This document shows positions 10,766-23,541 of a stretch of 64,000 nt of DNA, piece after piece. The notes under the pieces are model-generated. The model was not told the origin of the DNA and ran no database searches. It worked only from the letters and a program-made list of their open reading frames with translations. The DNA is from Colias croceus. Taxonomy: Eukaryota; Arthropoda; Insecta; Lepidoptera; Pieridae. Location of the stretch: contig NC_059556.1 in NCBI RefSeq assembly GCF_905220415.1, forward strand, positions 8,878,501 to 8,942,500, read 5' to 3'. Every line of letters begins with the position of its first letter. The first letter of the stretch is position 1. The position numbers and the translations under genes were made by a program.

Positions 10766-11599
10766 GTGAGTACCGAAGCTATCTAACTGTACTTTCCATC
10801 TGCGGCGCTAAACTATGCTTAGGAGAGTATTCGCGGAAAAAAAACTTGTCTCGTATCATTGGCTATGGCTGGCTGTTTTGTGTGAAACGTAAGAACTAGG
10901 TCGATTACCTGTGTATTTTCTATTTCATCAATTATAAACCCATCAATTCTAAACTTAACAGTAGGTACTAAATGCACATCGCCGCTGCGTGAAGTTTGGA
11001 TATAATGTCGAAATAACACCGTTAGAAATGGCTTGTATATTACATCGTAAAAAGTAAGGCCAGGTAGATATTAAACGCGTTGTACATTCGCCCATCTTGT
11101 ATTAGTTAAATTATCTATAAATAGTAACGACTTTGTCTTCGGCGAACGGTTAGTTCGTTGAAAATAAATGTCAATTCTATATTGACGATTTATTTGAACC
11201 AATAGACTAGAGTTTAGAACGTGCAATATTAGTCCCTAGATCTCTATGGTCCCTACCTTCCTACAAAATATTATCTAGCTTTGGTCTACGGCTAATGGTT
11301 AATATGCGATTTTAATAGTTATCTGGTGTACCTATGAATATGTTGCAAATAGGTATTATTCTAAGATTGTATTGGAAGGCATTACAGATAAAATTAAAAC
11401 GTAAATTATCTATTCTGTTTATGTAGTAACGATTCCGTGTCGATACCAATTTTTAAAAACGCCTCGGCTCTGTGCTTTCACAAGATCTAAGGTGTACCTA
11501 GGTAGGTATTAACATTTTTAAAAGATTTTTCGATGATCGATCACCAAAGAAAGTGATGTACATATGGCATATACCTATCTACGAGTATTCTTCGAGTTA
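10766..11599. other. no feature recognised
   Basis: AT-rich sequence following the GC-rich patch. No repeat boundary or open frame of interest was seen. Confidence 0.4.
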
Positions 11600-11945
11600 T
11601 AAATTATAATACAATCCCGCGCCTTATCTCACGTGTGACGTGGTTCCAGAATAAAAAGTAGCCTTTTTGCTTATCTATCTCTGTACTAAATTCCATACAG
11701 ATCCGATCAGCTTTTTTTCGTTAAAGATCAACAAACATTCAAAAACTTTCGCGTTTATAATAGGTAGGTACCTAGGTACTGGCTGTGCCGCGCGGTTTCA
11801 CCCGCCCCGCTGGGTAGGTACCTATTTCTATAGCTCATGTGTAACTGTAATGTAAAGTTCCATCTAAATGCGTACCCAGGTCCTATTTCTATATGGGAAA
11901 TAGTAAAAACACAAACTTTCGTAAGTATTTATAATATTAGTAGGT
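11600..11945 (-). mobile_element. two decayed Helitron-like copies
   Basis: Two consecutive degenerate copies are readable: AATCCCGCGCC to CTTTCGCGTTTATAATAG (about 11612-11763), then CTGTGCCGCGCGGTTTCACC to CTTTCGTAAGTATTTATAAT (about 11781-11940). The order of blocks matches the minus-oriented Helitrons elsewhere. Both lack clean TC and CTAG termini. TAGGTACCTA-type words flank them. Confidence 0.5.
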
Positions 11946-12108
11946 ACCTACCTACCTACCTAGGAAGTAGAAATATGTACCATAACTATCCCATGCTCTA
12001 GGAAGGCATATTATGGTCTATGACCCACACAGTTTCATCAGTATTTCTTAAACAACCAGTTCTCACGTAATTTTATACAATTTTAACAGTAAAATATGAA
12101 CGTACCTA

Positions 12109-13775
12109 GGGTAATTGCGCCAGTTCGCGTCCACTTAGTGCAGTTGGAAAGTCTGAAGGAGAAAATAAAAATGTTCCAGAACAAATTTCAACGCAAAATT
12201 TATGTAACGTGTTCATTACATAGTCTATTTTAAGATTTACTTTCAATTGTGTTGGAAATATCATGTGGTTTTTATTTATCTAGACAAATAGCAGAATTTG
12301 GCGTTTTACCCAGTTCGCGTCCAAAAATGCCTTTTTGCGTCCACCCGTGGACCAGTTCGCGTCCACCAGCTTAGAAAAGGAATTAAGAATTATTTAATAA
12401 AAACCGGCCAAATGCGAGTGGGACTCGCATACCGAGGGTTCCGTATTAACCTGTCTTTTTTTATATGTTTTAACTGTAAATGATTATTTTTTCAATGTTT
12501 CCCTTATTTGTGCTATAAGACGTTGCTTCGCACCAAACTTCAAGTGTCTGTGTTCACGTAAAGTACCCTGTAGGTTTTGAATTTTGATTCCCTTGCGAAT
12601 GTCGAAATTTGCGAAAATTGGCAGCATAAACGGCTGTATCTTTTGATTGCTTTGGCTTATAAGTTTGATTTTTTCACTGCTTCAAGGGACCGTAGACTTG
12701 AGTATTCAAAATAAATTTCAGCTTTATACCTCTACGCGTTACTGAGAAAAAGGGTCTTGACAGAAAGACAGACCGGCAGACGGACATACAGACGGACGGA
12801 TATCAAAGTGATCCTACAAGGATTCCGGTTTTTCCTTTCTAGGTTCGGAACTTCGGAACCCTAAAATCAACATTATTATTAATATAATTCACTGTGTAAG
12901 GAAACTGGAAAAACTTAATTATATTTATCTTCTCATCATTATTAGAACCAAAAATTAACAAAAAACAAAGTTACGTTATGTAAATAAATAATAATCAGTT
13001 CTATTAAGATTACCTACCTACCCTATTTTTTAGTTTCTAAAGAATTAAATTTCTCTTTTGTATATTATTTTCTTAACCACAGACTCTCATTCTCAAAAAT
13101 ACTAGTCTCATTCTTAGAATACCCATTTTAAAATGAAAAAATAGCATAAAAATTTGCTAATTTGAATGAAAATTTAAATTATCAACTTGTGGTCTTAGTC
13201 AAAAATTTACAATCTATTTTAAATTACATATTTTAACAAACAATTCATTGCTACGTAATGAAAAACAATGTGGACGCAATATGTTCTATTGTTATGCACT
13301 ACAGGTATAGTTTGCGCCCACCGTGGACGCAAAATGGAAGTTGTACAAATTCGGTGTAGTAATTCGCGTCCACCTTATTTTAGCTATTAATTGTAAAAGA
13401 AATAAGCTTATTTATAATCCATACTATTCCATGTTTTGTTAGCAAAGCAAAGAAACAGTTACATATTCAAAAATTCACATTTAACAATAAGATACTTACC
13501 GTCAAACGCGACCCTGCGCACTATTTTTTTCTCAAAATCCCGCGCGTTTTAGCTCTCTCGTTTAATAGCCAAAATTAAATATTTTTTTTAAATAGGATAG
13601 GCGGTGCGCAGGCATATTTTGAATATGTGTGCATGTCTCTTATACATTGAGGTATTATCGGAAATTTTTCTTATTACAATTTTACATAAAGTATACTTAT
13701 TTTCGTGAATTTTCTAAAAGATATCCGCAAAATGGACGCGAATAGGCAGGTGGACGCGAACAGGCGCAATGACCC
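12109..13775. mobile_element. 1.67-kb TIR element with TA duplication
   Basis: The ends are inverted repeats: GGGTAATTGCGCCAGTTCGC on the left and GGGTCATTGCGCCTGTTCGC read inward from the right, both followed by GTCCAC. The dinucleotide TA flanks each end (12107-12108 and 13776-13777). Inside, GCGTCCA occurs nine times, five in plus and four in minus orientation, clustered towards both ends. Without the nested CCGGCC element the body would be about 1.2 kb. No transposase frame is visible, so it is non-autonomous or gutted. TA duplications fit Tc1/mariner-like or ISL2EU-like elements, but I do not recognise the termini. Confidence 0.75.
12400..12863 (-). mobile_element. CCGGCC element, copy 2, nested and inverted
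   Basis: Read on the minus strand it follows copy 1 block by block: AGGGTTCCG start, CCGTCCGTCTG microsatellite, AAGACCCTTTTTCTCAGTAA, CAATCAAAAGATACAGCCG, ACCTACAGGGTACTT, and a GCGAGTCCCACTCGC-type palindrome before TTGGCCGGTTTTT. It lies inside the TA-flanked element, so it inserted later than that element. Its left target is A-rich on the plus strand, mirroring the T-rich target of copy 1. Confidence 0.75.
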
Positions 13776-13777
13776 TA

Positions 13778-16250
13778 TTCATAAAGCGTGGCTTGATGTT
13801 GCAATTTCGCCAAGGATTCTGTTCAAATTATGCATTCTTCATTAATAAAAATATGTAGGTTATAGATAAGATCGCAGTTGGAGATATGAATAGATAATAA
13901 ATTCAATTTTAAGTTTACGGTAAAAGTTATTTAGTAACACGTTATTTTGGTAGTGTTTAGCCGACTTGTTTAAATGTTGAGCAACGAACGAGTACGTCAG
14001 TCATTACTTTGGCTTTGGCACGTAACGCTAGTTTTGGGTAAATATTATTTTATTGTACTAAATTATATTTTATAATTTGATTCGGTAAAAGTAGTTGACT
14101 CTTAGGCTGAAACTTCAATAAATGAGTTCCGAAAAAGAAATAAAAACTTTAGAAACTAGGTAGGTACCTACCTATGCATAATGATAATTGAACAAAATGA
14201 GTATCGAACTTAGGTATTACCTGAGTTATCAAAATCACCTTCTTATCAAATAAAGGAGACTGAACCTATTTCTACCGTCTACCAACGAAAACTAAAAGTA
14301 AACAACTTTTCAACGTTCTCGTTTTTCATAACATTTCAGAAAATAACATTTGAAGAATCATTTTCTATTTTAAATAAAATATATTATTAGATGTTTTCTT
14401 TTAAATAGTGAACTGAGTACGCAACAGATACAGCTGAATCATCAATAACTTTCCAACGATACGTGTAAGAATGTAATTATCTTTAATTAATTTTAATTAC
14501 CGCGTCGTGCATAATATCACTGAATCTCTATTTGTCAATTTCAACCTGCTGCTTATCAGAAATATATTTTATATAATATTTTGTAAATCATTTTCAAACT
14601 CCCTTCAAAGTTTTACGCAATTTCGTTTTTTTTTTCATTGAACATTTTTCTTCGATGTAGGGAAAGTCGTAACATGCGCTATATGTATACCTAGTTAGCT
14701 TATATGTATATAACATAAAATAAAATAAAGTTTATATTTTCTAAGATTTTCTTTTGATTTGATTTTGATTCATTCAAACTGACAATATAACCACCCACGT
14801 CATCACATCACGCAAAATCCCATCCAAAAACATCCAGCTCTTCCAAAGCATTACACAACATTTTAACATTCCACAGATGAGCTATGCGCATGCGTGCAAG
14901 ATAAATTGTATAATTAATATACTAACAACGAAAAGGCATTGTTTGCAAATGCAGAAAGTACGTGTTCTGATGTTTGTTACGTGTGATGCCATGGGAAATC
15001 ACTAGTATGGGCGGTTTTTTAACAATACCCATGTCTGTAGGGAGCTGTTAATGGTTAACTAATATAACTTTTTACTTAGGTGTTTGATTTAAATCGTTTT
15101 CTGTCTCTCTCACTTTTACATATTTGCACTTACGATAACAATTAAATACTTTCGAATGAATTACATTACATATTTTATCAGATTTTATGAATAAGTTAGA
15201 TACCGAATTCCTCGTTGGGATGCTAGATCAAATCTGAACTGAGAGGCTATCTTTATTCTTAACTAGGTATGCTAATGTTATATAATGAAGAGAGAAAAGG
15301 TTTGTAAGTACAAAGTGAGTTAAAAAAACCGGCTAAGGGTCCCGTTTTACCGTTTAGGTACGGAATCCTAATCCTGGATAAATTAAAAAAATAAACTTTA
15401 GTGTTTGAAAATATCATCTGTATCAAGAAACATAGGCTTAATTTATTGTCACTGGTTAACCTGGGACAAGCAGATGACTACCGAATATGGTAGGGTTAGT
15501 ACGCAGTGGCGACCAGTTGCACAATAAAGATTATTTAATAAAAACCAAACTATTCGTGTCAAGCAGCAGTTTCTATTGATACCGCTTTTGTAATCCCACT
15601 ATCTTGCCTTGACATGCAGTTAGAGTTATATTTTCGCAACAAATGCAAGTAAAACACTCGATATTAAGGGTTATCGACCATTTAACATTGGCCCGTATTG
15701 TGACGAAATATCATGTGTTCGCAAAACACGCGGTTTGTTTCGTAATATTTCAATTGATTGATTTTACGGATAGCTGTGTGTAACGTTAATTTTGTATGAA
15801 CGCTCTAATCGTTAAACCACTAAACTTGTTGTTCGAAATACGTTTGACTTGGAAGTATCAATTAAATCATTAATTTATTATTATTGCCCTTTAGTAGAGC
15901 TTTGAATATCAATTAAACATCTTTTGTTTTAATGGTAAGGAGCAAGATTTTATAATTTTTCACTATAATTCACCAGGACTTCTTCTTATATGCTCACTTG
16001 AACTACTGTTCCAAGAAGGAATTAAATTACAATCAAACTATGTATTTGATTCAGTTACCACGCGGACTAATCCTAGTTTTTATAAGAATTGCTGCCTAAC
16101 AATGCTAAAATATAATTAAATTTACATTATCACGGCCACAGACTAAATCATTATAGTGTCATAGTAAATAATTATTGAACAATAAACAATAATTAGCGGG
16201 CAAGGTGAATGGAGCTATTTACGGCCAGGTAATCAACAGTAGCAGTAGGT
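13778..16250. other. AT-rich DNA; one truncated CCGGCC-like fragment
   Basis: No gene recognised. At about 15326-15370 AAAAAAACCGGCTAAGGGTC followed by CCGTTT and TACGGAATCCTAA looks like a terminal piece of the CCGGCC family. The rest is AT-rich and unassigned. Confidence 0.4.
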
Positions 16251-16326
16251 TAGTGTACCGACAGCAAAACAGTACTGGGATCAATTAGTGAGTGTACCGT
16301 CAACAAAACAGAACTAAGATCAATTA
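16251..16326. repeat. tandem duplication, 39-bp period
   Basis: AGTGTACCGACAGCAAAACA continuing to GGGATCAATTA (from 16252) is repeated as AGTGTACCGTCAACAAAACA continuing to AAGATCAATTA (from 16291). There are several substitutions between the two units. Confidence 0.8.
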
Positions 16327-18335
16327 TTAAAAGTCTATACCTAAGCTTTTTGAATGTGTTATCTTTAAATCTCTGTGGTACTTATGTGTACGATATTTAC
16401 TGTACTGTGGGTTTAAACGCTTAAGTTTGTAAGGATTTAACTTGACGCAAAATCGGTGCAGGGATCTGCATGAAATTTCGCTTGGAGATTAGCACATTGT
16501 CTAACGTATCGTAGTTTTTATCCGTCTACCATACAAGTGAACTGTCAAGCCAAGCCAAGCCAATCCTGGGCTTACCAATTTTAAATTACATTTAGTTTGT
16601 GGTTTATTATTGAACATAGAAACTTATAGTTTATCCCGGATTATAAAATACAAGTACCTAATAGGTATATGAATTACTTTTCGTCAGCTTTTGAGATAAG
16701 AAATTTCTCTATCAATACTCTTACTTATACTTTTGTACGTACATAAACATATTTTCATAATATACTTGCAAAGTATGTATACCAAAAGTTGATTTTAAAC
16801 GCTGATTTATTTACTCTTTACGATGTACGACTCCAACCTTTTGACATTATAATTACTTGGCAATAATTACTGCTGTGTGACATTTACGTATCTGCTATGT
16901 TTCTGTACTGTATTTTGACATACAGCCTTGTAAATTACGAAGTAAAGCCTACGGTTTATGCGTTTTCGCTGCACTAGACTGAATTATGTATTTATTATTA
17001 GAGTATTGTGATGCATAGGTACAGTTCTTATAACTATTTTTATTTTAGCCATTTCTTAAATTCCTAGATAACATCGATGACGAGGTGTTGTTGTTTTTTT
17101 TTTTACATTTTTGAAAATTTTATACTCCTATTTTAACACTAAACCAATTGAATCGATTTTGAATAATCTAGCTGCATTTAAAAATTATTGGCCAATCTAT
17201 ATATGAAAATATACTGCCTAACAACAAAGAAAAGATACGCCAATCTATTGTATTGAATGTCAGTAGCAGGTAGTTATTTAGTTTTTAATCCAACAAATAA
17301 TGTCAATTTTTTGTGACCACTGCAAAGACCTTGGACCGATCTTGATACTTGAAAGGTATTATCGATTGATTGTATAATATCAAGACTGTTTATTTATTAT
17401 GCATTTAATGTTGTTATTTGTTGAGTCTATATTTATATAAATGTTTTATTTAAATACAATTATAAAAAACTATTAAATTTGTTGTTGAGTGATTGAATCG
17501 GTTTTAGTCATTAGTTATTAATGCATAAATCATGTTTTATATCCGTTATGTTGAATATAATGCACATTTCTCGTTAAATAAAAATAAGGAAACGCTAATT
17601 ATGATTTGCGACTAGCTGTAGAATATAGACTATGCTCGGTTATGTTGTAACCTATGTGCTATTCTGTCTAATCTATCTCAGCACCAAATTCCATCATGAA
17701 CCGTTCAGCCGTTCTGATGTGATAGAGTAATCAATCATACAAGAATGATTTGGTGTGAATAAGTAAATTAAATATACTTTATAAATTCGATAACTGATTA
17801 TATGTTTATGTGTAAGAATATTTTTGCACTTTATGTTAATATAATTTTTATCACATAGGTAATATTTGTCAAACAGCATCGAACCAACACCTCGTATAAT
17901 TAGGCCTCTAAGCACTGTACTGGGTCGATGGCAAAGCATAAATAAAGGTCGTAAATAATTTATGACCCGCCACGGATCGCAATGTTTATGAGGCATATAT
18001 TTATTGGCATATACTGTACAATTACTGTCATTTGTTTACTTTGAGGGTAGTTGTTTATATGACTTGCGTATGTATGTATATCCTGGATGATCTTTTGGTT
18101 GAAAATTTTTGGGAGGTTTTTTAATTATTGCAATGAAAATAAGAATATGTATTTAAATGTATGACTGTTGGTAGTATTGTAGGTACTAAACTGATGTGTC
18201 GATTTTGGTGAATGTTTTAAATGTAAATTCTTATTTGTTCATAAGTTTGGTGGAAAAAATCCTATTAAAGGTATTCAGGTGTAAATGAAACGTGTGCTAT
18301 TATGTGTAACGCAGTGTTATTAACAATTTTATCAG
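16327..18335. other. AT-rich DNA with a decayed Helitron fragment
   Basis: At about 17612-17745 GACTAGCTGTAGAATATAGA, AACCTATGTGCTATTCTGTC and CCAAATTCCATCATGAACCG are blocks of a decayed minus-oriented Helitron (CTAG at 17613-17616). The 100-codon minus-strand frame at 17.7-18.0 kb overlaps it and shows no domain. No gene was recognised. Confidence 0.4.
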
Positions 18336-18374
18336 GCTGATATATCCGCTTATCTGATCTCTCAAAATGTCCAG
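18336..18374 (+). other. candidate 39-nt exon carrying an ATG
   Basis: AACAATTTTATCAG at 18322-18335 is an acceptable 3' splice site. GTATGT begins at 18375 directly after CCAG, a good donor. Between them CTCAAAATGTCCAG puts an ATG (18367-18369) in a favourable AAA context and would leave two coding bases before the intron (Met, Ser, then AG). Such a short exon finishing a 5' untranslated region is common in insect genes with long first introns. It is downstream of, and in the same orientation as, the candidate first exon at 10.6 kb. No downstream exon in matching phase was found in this window. Confidence 0.3.
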
Positions 18375-20169
18375 GTATGTTAAGTTTACGTTTTTCCTCT
18401 TAGTGCTTAATTCTTAAAGACAGATGCAATTTTATTATACAATGAATATTATCACTACCCTTTGTCTCCTGACATTTCCTTCTGTTACCTGGTGTTACAA
18501 AAAACCATGTAAATATATGTAAATTCTGGCATTTCGGAGAAAGCTTGCTTGTTCGATAAATCACGACTATGTGTTTTGTGAAATTCTCCTTTACCTTTGG
18601 TTATGTACGATGTAATGTGTTATGAAATGTATGTAAATCAAAGGTTTTGCACTGTTAGAATATGTGATCATATTGCAATTGGTACATAAGTAATGGTAAA
18701 TTGAAAATTAGATTCAGAAGTAGATACTTACCTCTGCGGTTGAGCCGTTGAATTTACGGAATTCTTTCATTTTTCTTACCATACCTATTTTAATATACAT
18801 ACATATAAAGAAAATATCTTCTGTACAAATTTGCATTATGGTTTGTTTCGAAATTTAGTTTAAGACAGACAAACATGTAGGTAATGCTAATTTTGTTCAT
18901 TGCCTTTTTTATACATTGAAATAATTTTTAAGTTTGACCATGAAGGTATTGCGATTTAACGTTTTCATTCGAGCGAAACCGTCAATAGGAAGCTAGTTTA
19001 TTATCTGAATTCAAAGATAAAGCAAAGACTAAACCGACCTCTTAAATTGTAGGTAATAGAAAATGTGAAAACGCAAAATATGCGTAGCTGTAAATATTTA
19101 GATAGTTTATTGTATTAATATCCAAATACCCTCAATATCAGGAAATAGGCCGCTCTATACATATTTATAACGCTTAGCCACTGACCTACAATTAGAACTA
19201 ATAACCCAAACAGAATTTATGGATCAATAGACGAGAAAGCTAAATGGAGGCATAAATTTAGTATTTGCTCCAGTCTAGCTTATCTGCTGATAACAATACG
19301 GTATAACAAATTAGGTTATGTCTATCGATAGTAGGCCTACATCGGGATATTTATTATTTATGATAGAATGGACAAGCTTAGAAATGACTGATTTCGATTT
19401 AATGAGTTTTAATAGAAAGGATTTTTCGATAAATGCTCGATGGGTACTGGATTGGTCGTGTTTGTTCGAAAAAGTTTATTTACTCTCCAGACTTTTCTAA
19501 TTGAGATCAGAGTCACTGTCTAGGTACCTACTAAACATTTATAGTATTTGAAATTATCAGTTGTAAGTGTTATAAATACTTGTTTCCCTGTATTAAATAT
19601 CTTATATCTAATATAAACCATTTCCTTTTCATTTAAACTTATTTCGCAAGTCACCTATTACGGTCTGTTAATTTCTATCCGGCATATCGATAGCTATGTT
19701 TATTTCCTCTTAGAATATCTGAGAAACTATGTCTGCAATAAGAAGTGCTTTTCAAATTTTATTAACTCACAATTCTCAGAGATTAATCCAGCCCTAAAGA
19801 AGAATTCACTTGGACAATGAAATAATATAAAATTACTGAACTTTGTTGTCAAAAATCTTTCTCAGTGTATGGAACATCGTATGTTACCATGAACCGTCTT
19901 AGCAATATAAAAAATAACACAATTCATAAATTATACGAGAATTTAATGTTTAGTTATAAAATGCGATTTTGGCTTGAAGACTTAAAAAACAAACGGAAAG
20001 TCTTGATTTATTATATCAGTGAGACGTAAAATATGCATTGTAATCATTCACTGATAATATCCTCTGTTACAGAATAAGGTTGGCTATAGACATTAACACA
20101 TAAAAACTTTTATTTTTTATGTTTAAGGATTCTTATGCTTTGTAAGGAGAGAAAGAGCGTCTGCATAAT
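18375..20169. other. no feature recognised
   Basis: AT-rich, no repeat with definable ends and no domain-bearing open frame. Confidence 0.4.
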
Positions 20170-20180
20170 ATCTTAAAAAT

Positions 20181-20412
20181 CATCATCTTCATCACTGTCA
20201 GCCTACGTTCGTCCACTGTCCAGCAGAGACGAACGTATAGGCAGAACAGAGGCCTCAGTCATGGCACGCCACTGAGTCCGGTCGTTTGTTCGTTGTCGCC
20301 AGTTTTGACCAGCAACCCTGCGGTTGTCGTCACACCACCGTGTAGCAGGGCGTCCTACGCTACGTTTACCAAGCCGCGGTCTCCACTCTAAGACATATGT
20401 GCCCCAGCGGTA
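20181..20412 (-). mobile_element. 5'-truncated RTE-type LINE with 11-bp TSD
   Basis: The insertion is bounded by a perfect direct repeat, ATCTTAAAAAT, at 20170-20180 and 20413-20423, the product of target-primed reverse transcription. On the minus strand it holds the extreme C-terminus of the element's protein, a short 3' untranslated region and a tail of GAT/GAA triplets (TGATGAAGATGATG), as RTE elements have. About 230 bases were copied before reverse transcription stopped. Confidence 0.85.
20203..20409 (-). pseudogene. RTE LINE protein, C-terminal 68 residues
   Basis: The frame is open across the whole truncated copy and ends at a TAG (20205-20203). It reads through LEWRPRLGKRSVGRPATRW, then a WCDDNRRVAG segment and NWRQRTNDRTQWR, the characteristic tail of RTE-clade polymerases (GRP-x-TRW-x-DD, followed by AG-x-x-W and W-R). 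It lies C-terminal of the reverse transcriptase domain, so no catalytic residue is retained. Because the copy has no start codon or promoter it is a dead fragment. The open frame suggests a fairly recent insertion, but 207 bases is short evidence. Confidence 0.8.
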
Positions 20413-20423
20413 ATCTTAAAAAT

Positions 20424-23400
20424 ATCTTCTGTTAAAAGAAATTAAGTGCTTGATAGATTCGAAAACTTAATAGTTCAAGATTTGATAAAAGGCTACATCT
20501 TAATTTCTACTACTGAACAAATCACAACGTCGAATACAATTTGATCATGTGCGTTTAAATTTCAGTCGCACAGATCTTCTAGGAATTCTCTGCACTAAGC
20601 CAAGTAATGACGATGATCATCGAATATGTCACATGTCACATGTCATCGAATTTACAGGAAATATGGACCGTACCATCGCAGTGTCCACAACCAGCCTAAC
20701 ACATACAAATCACAAGATTTCAAACCAAATGAAATAAGTTGTAGGCGTTACCTTGACACAAGTTACTGGATCTTATCTTGAAAATTAATTTAAACCTTGA
20801 TCGGAACACAATCTCCTTATATTGAATTTAATAAATATGATTTATGCTGACGAATATAACGGTTATTTTTAACAGGATTTATGTATCATGCTTGTTTGTA
20901 ATTCCATATTGTTTGAAGTTCAAAGCTACGAGAGTTAGGTCAGGTAAGGTCTTATTTCCTTGTTTCGTTTTGTGATGAGTTCTGTAAATAATTCTGATCC
21001 GTGAAAAGCGAAATTTATGGGATAGGTAGTATAAAAATGTTCAGCGAATGCTCAGATGCTTCAGATGCTATTGTTGTACCAACCCTTTGTCTTGTTATTT
21101 GGCTAAAACAACAGTATGGATTTAATCTACCTTATTCAGAGATTTCTAAGATCCTCTCTTTGAGTTAAATAACATCTATTCTGGCTTACATAAGGTTGTC
21201 TCATCCATGTCAGTGATCGATATAAAAAGTGCATTGAATAAGTTCATACCATCGGCAATTTCATGATTACCTGACATAGATTCTAGCTGAAGACGAAAGT
21301 TGCAATCCGTTGCACTATTATAGCCTTTATGGTGATTGGAATACGGTGTATTATGTGATGGGGATGCAACAATGCAATGTCGAGTTACGTAAGTCATTGT
21401 TAGCGGTTCACAAGTATTGTGTGAATATTGCTTCGTTTTTCTGTTTTGGAATGTGAGAAAAAATTAAATTGGATAGTGGGGGTTGATGGTACGTGTATCT
21501 TGCTTGTGTGACGTGTGTGATTTGAGTGACGACTGCAATTTGAAAATCTGCGTTTTAAAATAATAATTTAAGATGCATTGAAATAAATATATTGATAGAA
21601 ATGTGGCTTGATTCGTATTTGAATGTAACATCTAAAGAAAAAGCTGATTACATTTGTAAATGAGGTGTTTGTTTGTATTAGTAAGATATATTTTTTAAAA
21701 GAGGTCAAAACTACTTTAGTTAATTTTAAATTAAAATGTCGACTAGAAACTCGATAATTACTCTTTTTATACTACAATGTATTTGAAACATACAACTTTT
21801 CCATTATCAGAAAGATCGCAAAAGCAGATATAGTAGCAAGGTATAAATATCAGCAGATGCTTATCAAGAGCTTTATCTGGCTTTCTTCGTGTGAAAATGG
21901 ATACTTGGTCATCATTAGTATTGGATGGTTCTGTATTGCCATAATTGACGGTAAGCAACGATATCTCCGGAATAAAAGTTTTTGGATAAGCTTGCTTTTG
22001 TGTTTCTAATGCACAAAATAGAAAACACAAATATTTTTACCTAGGTAATTAAATGATCAAAATTTGGTACTGAGAAATCTGTCAGAAGATTCAACACTCA
22101 GTCGTTCTTCACTTATAAAATATTGCAAAAGTAAAAAAAATGGTTCTAATGCAATTTAAAATAATGAAAGATAAATCTCCAAAGTGTTTATCTCGATGTA
22201 TGTCGGCGTTCATTTAACGGGTTATCGCTCTTTAATTTTATGGGGTTTATAAAGGATGTAATTTGTCAGTAATTTTGTATGCGTTCCGTCGTTCCTGCTC
22301 AGGAAATTCCACGGGACATTAGAATATTCTGACTTAATTATCCTTTTTTTATATGAATGGTTGTATTTTTTATGTAATAATATTTTATTATAATAACTGA
22401 TGATGGAAACGCAAACTGCAGTCTTACCTAGCTTTATAATATGATAATCCTTATAATATACGATATGATTATTATTTTTCTTTAAGGTAAAGTACCTAAG
22501 TATAATTTTTATTGATGTGGAATAAGCAAGAGCTGTTGTAGGTAAAGTTCTTAAAATTGATCGATGATATAAATTTAGGCTTAGTTGTATTGATTACCTA
22601 ATTATGGAAAATGGCTTGATTCAGCCAACGAAATTCCATTTGAAATAAAATTTGATAGTTCAATCTTTCGCTTGTCTAACCGTAAGAACTAGAATAATAA
22701 TAAGACATCTAAAGAAGAATCTAGAACACAGATGATGAATGCGAGTTGCTGACGTCACATAATTGTCACCATGACTGGCACACGGTAATTACCAGCAGTT
22801 ATTACCATAGCTTCTTTGTTATATCATATATATACGGATTATCCTTAGAATGTTGGAATCCAGTTATGGAATAGTAGAACGATTTTATAGAGTCATGCAT
22901 GTTTCTTGAAAATTCATCATCATTTATCTTATTCATCACCATTTATTTCCATCCATATCCCGATTACAACAGCCTATAATATATTTTATAATTTATCGTA
23001 GTATTTCGCGCGTGCTTCAAAACTTATGCAAATAGCTACAGTAGTTCTCGTGATACATAACAAACATACGAATTTCGTCCTGGTTACAAAACAATACAGA
23101 CAATAGAATATTCAAGCTTACTTCTGATATAAATGATTTTTAAACCCTGTTTCACCTTTCCTGAAATTGTCCCTTCAGCTTCCAGATTTCTTTTCGGTCC
23201 TTTTAAACATTCAATTCGACACAGAATGACAAACTTAATACTTGTATAGATACAAGTCTATATCACACATTTCGATAAACAGGCCGGCATGCAAGCAAAT
23301 TGTAGGTACTATTAAATCCATTACCTATGCACCCACGGAGCAAATATAAGATCACACCCACCCCTTCCGTTGGGTTCAGATAAACAGATAGGAAATGCGA

Positions 23401-23541
23401 TTTACTTGAAGTAATCACGTAAGGGAATTAAAATGGGTATAGTCAATAGTGTCTAATGGTCTAATCAAGAGTAAAATATAGTCGAAATGAAATACGTAGA
23501 TGTTATGAAAAATGTGTGCGTGTACTAGCGTACACACGTAA
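20424..23541. other. AT-rich DNA; a CRE-like palindrome
   Basis: No gene recognised. TGACGTCA, the full cyclic-AMP response element palindrome, occurs at 22750-22757. The open frames of 62-87 codons here show no domain. Confidence 0.4.

Noticed and set aside
17694..17996. 100-codon minus-strand frame
   Set aside because: Overlaps a decayed Helitron fragment, has no domain and has the composition expected of a chance frame.
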